From assembly GCA_023229825.1 (NCBI GenBank), contig JALNYN010000001.1, positions 62,001 through 126,000 on the forward strand: a stretch of DNA of 64,000 bases. Reading direction: 5' to 3'. Below the pieces are notes generated by a model, which was given only the letters and a program-made list of their open reading frames with translations, made no database searches and was not told the DNA's origin. The first letter of the stretch is position 1. Every line of letters starts with the position of its first letter. Positions 59,001 through 64,000 of the stretch are shown in pieces. The stretch comes from Minisyncoccota bacterium (GTDB taxonomy: Bacteria; Patescibacteriota; Minisyncoccia; Phycocordibacterales; CAIJYI01). Both the position numbers and the translations under genes were made by a program.

Positions 59001-59980
59001 ACAATGTTTGTATACATCCAGATTTCATAACGAGAGCAATGAATAAAACGATTGACATGGAAAGTTGGATCAGAGGATATCTTTGGCTTGTGTGTGTATT
59101 TTTTTTCATTTGGGTATTGTTTTCGCGATCTCTATTTCGGAATTCCCACAAAAGAATACGCATATTAATAAAAGTATGTATATTGATGGTAACCTTATTA
59201 GGCGTCGTATGGCTTCAATTGGCTGGAGGGCGAGAAAAATATCGATATATCTCTGAATTTAGCGATTTGTTTCCACATCCGAATCGCATTATTATTCCTT
59301 ATTCTCCCTCCCTCACCCCAACCCCTCTTCCAGACCTGGACCTCCACACCATCACGCCGGACGGCCGTCATATCGGCATGAATTATTCGACCGGAAAATT
59401 TGAAAACCAGATCGCGGGTTCGGAAGTTTCAGGCGACATGCAGGGTGATGAAGAATGGATATTTACCTCATCAACCGAGCGGGTTCGCTATTACGTTTCC
59501 GCCCATGACACAAAAGCATTTTTTGACGCAAATCCAGATATTGCTTCACAAATTTCCGACAAAACCGATAAGTATGAGCTCTACGCACGTACTATTGACC
59601 CCTCATCCGGCATTTTCACTTCCGCGACCACGAGTCAGACCATCAATCCCGGAAGCACCGATTTCTATCAAATAACCGGAACAACCGATACCCCCGCCGT
59701 GCGATCAAACAACACCGACTCTGTTTTATACCTGAAAGGGATCCGCGATTACATAACCGCAATGCCGACCAAAAACAAAGGAATAAAAACTGCCTATCTT
59801 GCACAACTCTCCGTGATCGAAAGATCGCTCTCAAAAAAACAAACCAAACCGGCGATCTCTCAAATACAAGCGCTAGAGAAAGAAACGAATGTATACATCA
59901 AAACCAAACTCATTTCAAAAACCGACGGGGAAGCGCTGCTTGGGATGCTGGGGAGGTTGAAGGATATGGTAGCTAAGTAA
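56054..59980 (+). CDS. Beta-helix / M6-like metalloprotease fusion membrane protein, 1,308 aa
   Basis: Residues about 15-35 form an N-terminal signal or anchor. About 185-530 is a right-handed parallel beta-helix of the NosD type (VTLDGNGHKIS, NTVNDNIITNSKYSGISIFSSNGNVIKNN, repeated Asn ladders). About 565-960 is a gametolysin-like protease region with zinc motif HEIGHNLG (His723, Glu724, His727), preceded by FALIVAENDPLGAIA and followed by AEWDLMGWG, the usual M6 context with a third ligand likely downstream. Two membrane helices lie at about 1006-1026 and 1036-1058, and a C-terminal 250-residue soluble region follows. It is probably exported, with the protease outside and cut or anchored at the membrane. 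The fusion order is unusual. Confidence 0.8.
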   Translation: MKKKFLESPLHHQIFFVTVALTVLSACTFAGILYAQKTLASLNPAPSSNFLSSEPMRMKGETYGIGKHFAITDSEYLNITLDSTEDIDLKLVSRPKVITMMFEAASTTNTQITLSGLLKNTAYYKYEDDYHNLTQFTTDSNGSYAYIQDIFVRHFVFIQTRKSTKFIADNATGGDCTAIGTWNQPTKTCTLTQDLIETVQIDSDGVTLDGNGHKISITPEYSTDGVYLYDKTAVTVKNITVNGAYSGVLFYKGSEDHVSNSMITNCGFGVDMEYGTGNTVNDNIITNSKYSGISIFSSNGNVIKNNKAKGNGTATLVYESSGNLIDNNILEESEILDFSVDSSQFFDGTSCNNMVTRNTGSGGLPIGFFNASTTLTSGIFSELIFCNADDSDVSNVTVRGVGKNNTFLITRTDHSKFSNITVTDTWGLDIMMSNFNEIDGATIDQNHEGIYLSESNHNIIRNSTISNGDLSTAGMRWRLSSDNLIYHNNFINNTVPVYGDAGNSFDLAKPIGGNYWSSYDSSGEGCYDADSDGFCDAPYVFHTGPDNFPWTMKDGWKNAPQIKTVKVAVILAELSDVSHKSTLESVSPCKLPETKDKTYPNGHDKTYYDDMMFCVKDYYRENSYGTVSIEATVFPMWYKLEKPTSYYVGKEDQFVEDAIAISSIDVSGFDIVAGVHSGDSAQLPTINESKLSTRAFDKRDNPVAFPPFALIVAENDPLGAIAHEIGHNLGSLSVNKTLTADLYGDVGNMNKSNYGPNTNHFAEWDLMGWGVFDHLNGMATGTSPSHMSSYTKEFLGWLSPDIHKKSEYGTYTLTPLEFQKFGDKALHYNLTETTEPNFGAYYEIEARKKDTSKPWSAANPSESPVVLYKINTFDRSPYGYTTSTNPLGSNPNSYINRKVNVMSTLSENGIFKDYASQVKFTYINKSAFSPYNVSVAIDRINFTDEPKKIIGAILTPENIFFNLIPYRGFIPPDCQEDQVVTWNNVCIHPDFITRAMNKTIDMESWIRGYLWLVCVFFFIWVLFSRSLFRNSHKRIRILIKVCILMVTLLGVVWLQLAGGREKYRYISEFSDLFPHPNRIIIPYSPSLTPTPLPDLDLHTITPDGRHIGMNYSTGKFENQIAGSEVSGDMQGDEEWIFTSSTERVRYYVSAHDTKAFFDANPDIASQISDKTDKYELYARTIDPSSGIFTSATTSQTINPGSTDFYQITGTTDTPAVRSNNTDSVLYLKGIRDYITAMPTKNKGIKTAYLAQLSVIERSLSKKQTKPAISQIQALEKETNVYIKTKLISKTDGEALLGMLGRLKDMVAK

Positions 59981-60024
59981 TCTCTGCGTTTCTTAATAAG
60001 ACTAAAAAATTACATCACATAATT

Positions 60025-60939
60025 ATGAAATCAATCGTGACTGTCCCCATTCTCAATAAAATCACACGCTTTCTTGTTCCGGCAGTTGCTTTCTTTGTTG
60101 CATCGCCTGCGTTTTCAGCGCAAATTCTTTTTCAAACAGAGAAAACATCTTTTTCCCAAAATGAAGAGTTTTTGATATCGGCTTATGTCGATACGGAAGG
60201 GGAGATGCTCAATGCTTACGAGGGGAAGATAATTTTTCCCGCCCAGTTTTTGGAGGGAAAGGAAGTACGCGACGGAAATTCATTGGTCAATTTTTGGATC
60301 GAACGGCCGAGTCTGCAACAGCCGAACGAAGGCAAGCAAGAGATCGTTTTTTCCGGCATTACTCCCGGCGGTTTTTCCGGCGCGAAAGGTTTTTTGTTTT
60401 CCATCATATTTAGGACGAAACAAAGCGGAACCGGAACGATACAGGCCGACCGTTTGCGATTTTTAAAAAACGACGGTAAAGGTTCGCCTGTGCCGGCTCA
60501 TGCCTCATCTTTTTCATTCGCTATTTCGTCGGAAATATCGACATCTTCGCCGATCAAACCGATCTTGGATGATGCGCCGCCGGAAGATTTTATGCCGTTC
60601 ATTTCAAACGACCCGAATATCTTCGATGGAAAAAACTTCCTCGTTTTTTCGACACAGGATAAAGATTCCGGGATCGACCATTATGAAGTGCGCGAAGGAA
60701 ACGGCGCTTTTGTTCGAGCCGAAAGTCCGTACCTTTTGAAGGATCAATCTTCTGATGCTGATATTGAGGTAAAAGCCGTCGACAAAAAAGGGAATGAAAG
60801 GACCGCGAAGGTTTCCACAGAGCAGGAGCCGGAAGGGAAACAGAAGTTCTTAATTTTTGGTATACTGTTAGTATCGGCGTTAGCGCTGATCGGAGTCTCT
60901 GTTCGTAAAAAAATATGGAAAAAAAGTTCCTCAAATTAA
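60025..60939 (+). CDS. Membrane-anchored cohesin-like protein 1, 304 aa
   Basis: A signal peptide (about 1-33, ending VASPAFSA) is followed by one cohesin-like beta-sandwich (about 35-175: QILFQTEKTSFSQNEEFLISAYVDTEGEMLNAYEGKIIFPAQFLEG...IVFSGITPGGF...GFLFSIIFRTKQSGTGTIQ). A second Ig-like segment with HYEVREGNG (about 225-270) and a C-terminal membrane helix (LIFGILLVSALALIGVSVRKK) complete it. The layout suits an anchor that displays a dockerin receptor. Its end overlaps the next gene by 25 nt. Confidence 0.75.
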   Translation: MKSIVTVPILNKITRFLVPAVAFFVASPAFSAQILFQTEKTSFSQNEEFLISAYVDTEGEMLNAYEGKIIFPAQFLEGKEVRDGNSLVNFWIERPSLQQPNEGKQEIVFSGITPGGFSGAKGFLFSIIFRTKQSGTGTIQADRLRFLKNDGKGSPVPAHASSFSFAISSEISTSSPIKPILDDAPPEDFMPFISNDPNIFDGKNFLVFSTQDKDSGIDHYEVREGNGAFVRAESPYLLKDQSSDADIEVKAVDKKGNERTAKVSTEQEPEGKQKFLIFGILLVSALALIGVSVRKKIWKKSSSN

Positions 60940-61688
60940 TATTTTTTTTGGCGGCGTTTCTTTGCGTGCCGGTTTCCTCCTTTTCTGCAACGCTTGAGGT
61001 GAGTCCCTCGAGCGGAACCTACCCGGTCGGGCAGAAATTTACCGTGAGCGTCATCGCAGCAAGCGATGATCCGTGGAATGCCGTTTCGCTGGAACTTTTG
61101 TTTCCTCCGTCGATGTTTTCCGTGGACTCCCTTTCGAAAGACGGTTCGCTGCTCAGCTTTTGGATAAATGAACCGGTTATTTCGCAAAGCACCGGAGTCC
61201 TGAGCGTTGAAGGAATTACGCCGGGCGGCATCAAAGTACCGACGGGGACGGTCATCACGGCGACGCTGCATGGAACGCACGCCGGAACGAGCACGGTATT
61301 TTTTCAGTCGGGAAAGATCTTAGCAAACGACGGACACGGAACCGACATAACCGAAAAAATGACCGGAGCGAAATTTACGATCACCGGTTCGGCCGCAGAG
61401 CTTGATCCGGTCCGAGCCAAGGATCCTATCCCCGTCGGGGTGAAAGAACCAAATGCTTCATTGTCGCCGGCAGACATCGATGCTGACAAAATTATTTCCG
61501 TCGACCGCATTATCTCGCGCATCGGCTTTGAAACAAAATTTGCTTTCTTTCTCCTCTTGCTGACCATCGTATATCTGATCGGAGAAAAAATTTTTCACTC
61601 TCGGAACGATCGAGAAAGAGGGAGCGAAGAAGCAAATCGCAAGATCAAAGAAATTAAAGACATTCAAGAGAATGAAAAAATACGATAA
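60915..61688 (+). CDS. Membrane-anchored cohesin-like protein 2, 257 aa
   Basis: Signal peptide (LIFFLAAFLCVPVSSFSA), then a cohesin-like domain starting TLEVSPSSGTYPVGQKFTVSVIAASDDPWNAVSLELLFPPSMFSVD, with LSVEGITPGGIKVPTGTVITATLHGTHAGTSTVFFQSG, a short linker, a membrane helix (FFLLLLTIVYLIGEKIFH) and a charged cytosolic tail. It lacks the second Ig-like segment of its neighbours. It overlaps the upstream gene by 25 nt and the next by 17 nt. Confidence 0.75.
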   Translation: MEKKFLKLIFFLAAFLCVPVSSFSATLEVSPSSGTYPVGQKFTVSVIAASDDPWNAVSLELLFPPSMFSVDSLSKDGSLLSFWINEPVISQSTGVLSVEGITPGGIKVPTGTVITATLHGTHAGTSTVFFQSGKILANDGHGTDITEKMTGAKFTITGSAAELDPVRAKDPIPVGVKEPNASLSPADIDADKIISVDRIISRIGFETKFAFFLLLLTIVYLIGEKIFHSRNDRERGSEEANRKIKEIKDIQENEKIR

Positions 61689-63036
61689 TACCTTAATATT
61701 CGCTTTTGTCATGGCGCTCGTTGCGGGTGTTTTTCCTGCGGTTTCTTTTTCTCAGCCATCCGGTAAAACGGGCGCACCGAGCGTCCTCGTTTCGCCTCTT
61801 TTACGTTCCGGAAGTTTTGTCGAAGGTTCCGTTTTTGAAGTGCCCATCGTTCTCGACACGAAAGGTTCGAGTGTTCAAGGCATAGACGTGCGGATCGATT
61901 TCGATGAAGACAAGCTGGCGATCATGCAACAGTCGAACGGACTATCCATAATCGGGAAGTGGTCGGCGGCGCCTTCGCACGATAATACGAATGGAACGGC
62001 AAGCTATGTCGGCATAGTACCGGAGGGTATCAAGACAGGATCGGGAGTGATCGGTGTTATAACCTTCAAGGCGCTGCGAGAGGGGAGAGCAACCGTTGCC
62101 ATTAATGGCGCTTCTCGCATAACGCTTAAGGATGGATTGGATACGACAGCGGATCTCAAGACGGAAAAGGGAGAATATGCGATCCTCCGAGCCTTACCCG
62201 ACGGTATCTACGTTTTTTCTGCAACTCATCCGGATCAAAACAATTGGTATAATAATACCAACCCGACCATCTCATGGGAGGCAAACGCTGGTTCGGAAGG
62301 ATTCAGCTACGTTCTCGATAATAAGCCGAACACCATTCCGAACAACGCCGTAAAAACCAAAGACACGGCGATCACTATCGGCGATCTAAAAGACGGCTTA
62401 TGGTATTTTCATATCAAAGAAAAAAAGGGTGCCGTATGGAGCGCCGCTTCTCATTTTTTGATCCGCATCGATACCGTTCCGCCTTTGCCGTTCGTTCCGG
62501 AGGTGAAGTATTGGACAGGTTCCGCGATCTTGTCCGAGTGGATACCCGTTTCGTTTTTTACGACCGACAATCTTTCGGGGATCGATCATTACGAGGTCGG
62601 AGTGGCCGACCGAGCCGCACCGGTAACGGCATCGCCGTCTTTCATACAGTCTGAAAGTCCGTTCCTTGTACCGCTTCAAAACAAAGATTCACAATTGCGC
62701 GTCGCCGTGCGTGCGATCGATAAAGCGGGAAATGTTCGCGACGCAACGATCGCTGTCGAGCCGATGAATCAATTTGCCGCCTTTATACGGGGAAATTTTG
62801 CTCGGATACTTTTCGATATTATTTTGATGACATTGGAAGCAGCCATTCTCTATTATTTTTTCAGGCACCGCTTATCCCGGCGTTTCAGACGGATAATGAA
62901 ATTCGCAAAACAGGAAAAGCAGATCGATGAGATACTGGAGAAGCAAGACGGCATTGATGAAGAACTCTACAAAACGATCGTCGCACGAGAAACTTTTTTC
63001 GATAAAGAGAAAATTAATTCCGTTAAAAAAGAATGA
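61672..63036 (+). CDS. Membrane-anchored cohesin-like protein 3, 454 aa
   Basis: Signal peptide (LIFAFVMALVAGVFPAVSFS), cohesin-like domain (SVLVSPLLRSGSFVEGSVFEVPIVLDTKGSSVQGIDVRIDFDEDKLAIMQQSNG... ), then Ig-like modules containing WEANAGSEGFSYVLDNKPNTIP and IDHYEVGVADRAAPV, a membrane helix (about 385-408) and an 45-residue charged coiled tail. Closely homologous to the next gene. The stop overlaps the following ATG (ATGA). Confidence 0.78.
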   Translation: MKKYDNTLIFAFVMALVAGVFPAVSFSQPSGKTGAPSVLVSPLLRSGSFVEGSVFEVPIVLDTKGSSVQGIDVRIDFDEDKLAIMQQSNGLSIIGKWSAAPSHDNTNGTASYVGIVPEGIKTGSGVIGVITFKALREGRATVAINGASRITLKDGLDTTADLKTEKGEYAILRALPDGIYVFSATHPDQNNWYNNTNPTISWEANAGSEGFSYVLDNKPNTIPNNAVKTKDTAITIGDLKDGLWYFHIKEKKGAVWSAASHFLIRIDTVPPLPFVPEVKYWTGSAILSEWIPVSFFTTDNLSGIDHYEVGVADRAAPVTASPSFIQSESPFLVPLQNKDSQLRVAVRAIDKAGNVRDATIAVEPMNQFAAFIRGNFARILFDIILMTLEAAILYYFFRHRLSRRFRRIMKFAKQEKQIDEILEKQDGIDEELYKTIVARETFFDKEKINSVKKE

Positions 63037-64000
63037 GATCTTCCATCCGACAATCGGCGTTCGCGTTCTTGTTTGCCGCGGTTTTGACGGCGGTTTTTCC
63101 GGCGGCGGTCTTTTCTGAGTCCGGGCGCATTGATCCGGCCACGCTTGTTCCCAAAGTGATCGCGTCGGTATCTCCTCGTGCGGGGAGTTTTTCGGAAAAT
63201 TCAACATTCGAGGTTCCCATTCTTCTCAACACTCAGGGCGCCCGCGTCAGCCGGATCGAATTACGGATCAATTTTGATCAGGACAAATTAGCCATCGTGC
63301 GGCAGTCGAACGGAATTTCCATTATTGGTTCATGGATCGAAACGCCCCGTTACGACAACGCCAAAGGATCGGCGAGCTATATCGGCACCATTCCCGGCGG
63401 TATAAATACCGAGGCGGGATTGATCGTTGATATTACGTTTAGAGCGCTGCGCTCCGGAAAGGCTCGAGTGAGCATTGATAAAAGTTCCGCGGTCTTTCTT
63501 GCCGACGGTCTCGAAACTGAAGCGTCTCTTGATCGCATCGACGCGGAATATGTGATCCTTCGAGGCGAACAAGAAGGAACGCGCGTCGTTTCAGAAACGC
63601 ATCCCGATCAGAATGCATGGTATAATAATCCCAGCCCGACCCTTTCGTGGTATGCGAGCGAGAATTCCGAAGGTTTCAATTATGTTTTTGACAGCAAACC
63701 CGACACCATTCCGAGCAATACCATAAAAACCAAAGATACCGCCGTTACCTTTGAAAACGTATCAGACGGCTTGCGGTATTTTCATATCAAAGAAAAAAAA
63801 GGCGGCATATGGAGCGGCGTTTCTCATTTTTTGATCCGCATCGATACCGTTCCGCCTCGCCGCTTCGAACCCGAGATAAGTTCATACTTGGCACTGGCCG
63901 TGTTTACGGAGCGAGCGCTCATTTCTTTTCATACCGCTGACAATCTTTCCGGTGTCGATCATTACGAGGTCGGAGTGATAGACAAAGACCAGCCGGAAAC
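63033..64000 (+). CDS. Cohesin-like protein 4, cut by window end (322 codons seen)
   Basis: Starts at ATG 63033 overlapping the previous stop and runs open to the window end. It has a signal peptide (MRSSIRQSAFAFLFAAVLTAVFPAAVF), a cohesin-like domain close to gene 3 (SPRAGSFSENSTFEVPILLNTQGARVSRIELRINFDQDKLAIVRQSNGISIIGSW), and the same Ig-like blocks (ENSEGFNYVFDSKPDTIPSNTIKTKDTAVTF, FHIKEKKGGIWSGVSHFLIRIDTVPP, LSGVDHYEVGV). A membrane helix is expected after the cut. It is a tandem paralogue of gene 3. Confidence 0.8.
   Translation, partial: MRSSIRQSAFAFLFAAVLTAVFPAAVFSESGRIDPATLVPKVIASVSPRAGSFSENSTFEVPILLNTQGARVSRIELRINFDQDKLAIVRQSNGISIIGSWIETPRYDNAKGSASYIGTIPGGINTEAGLIVDITFRALRSGKARVSIDKSSAVFLADGLETEASLDRIDAEYVILRGEQEGTRVVSETHPDQNAWYNNPSPTLSWYASENSEGFNYVFDSKPDTIPSNTIKTKDTAVTFENVSDGLRYFHIKEKKGGIWSGVSHFLIRIDTVPPRRFEPEISSYLALAVFTERALISFHTADNLSGVDHYEVGVIDKDQPE

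Noticed and set aside
1..64000. Recoded TGA (glycine) as in some CPR lineages
   Set aside because: TGA serves as a normal stop for several genes (for example 8447, 8703, 40257, 63036), and no conserved protein contains an in-frame TGA.

Overview
The window looks like a chromosomal segment of an ultra-small bacterium of the Candidate Phyla Radiation (Patescibacteria, Parcubacteria-like). This is inferred from its very compact genes, many tiny orphan proteins, a single PiT phosphate transporter, a minimal Tat system and divergent ribosomal proteins. The standard bacterial code applies, because TGA is used as a stop. Expression signals are readable: many TTGACA / TATAAT-like promoters with 16-18 nt spacers, GGAGG Shine-Dalgarno sites mostly on small orphan genes, and several core genes whose -10 box ends only 6-7 nt before the start codon, so they are probably leaderless.

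Layout. 1-1.5 kb: tail of a gene and an unknown membrane protein. 1.7-6.2 kb: an AT-rich three-gene operon with a C5-cytosine DNA methyltransferase, a protein with two GHKL ATPase domains, and a receiver domain fused to a helical region carrying a HEPN-type RNDMAH motif. This is a candidate undescribed defence/modification system. 6.4-7.4 kb: tmRNA and smpB. 7.5-12.1 kb: orphan small genes around ftsH. 12.5-22.5 kb: tuf-rpsJ, then rplC-rplD-rplW-rplB. The cluster is broken by a REP-associated transposase with its own REP palindromes and by orphan genes. An AbiE-like toxin cassette behind rplB is bounded by a second, synonymously diverged copy of the rplB 3' end. 22.5-25.6 kb: PiT transporter with its DUF47 regulator, and a duplicated pair of orphan genes. 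25.7-28.6 kb: a secreted fibre-like protein and a Tat locus (TatC, two TatA-like peptides, a small twin-arginine substrate).

28.6-53.6 kb is a surface-modification and giant-protein region: an array of GT-A glycosyltransferases and class I methyltransferases (some fused), a GIY-YIG nuclease, a four-helix-bundle protein and many REP-like palindromes, some lying inside reading frames. It leads to one 3,981-residue protein made of three lectin-like modules embedded in thousands of Ser/Pro-rich repeats (SPSLSPSxSx). I infer that this mucin-like protein, or another surface polymer, is the substrate of the adjacent glycosyltransferases.

53.6-64 kb continues the envelope theme with exported or membrane-anchored proteins: a proline/acid-rich protein, an FN3-dockerin protein, a beta-helix/metalloprotease fusion, and a four-gene overlapping operon of cohesin-like, C-terminally anchored proteins, the last cut by the window end. 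A dockerin next to four cohesin-like anchors suggests a surface assembly held by cohesin-dockerin contacts.

A second genome-wide theme is spacer DNA. Many intergenic gaps carry degenerate 7-12 nt repeats arranged as inverted arrays, and these lie even inside the ribosomal operon, directly in front of start codons. All assignments come from reading the sequence; no database search was run.
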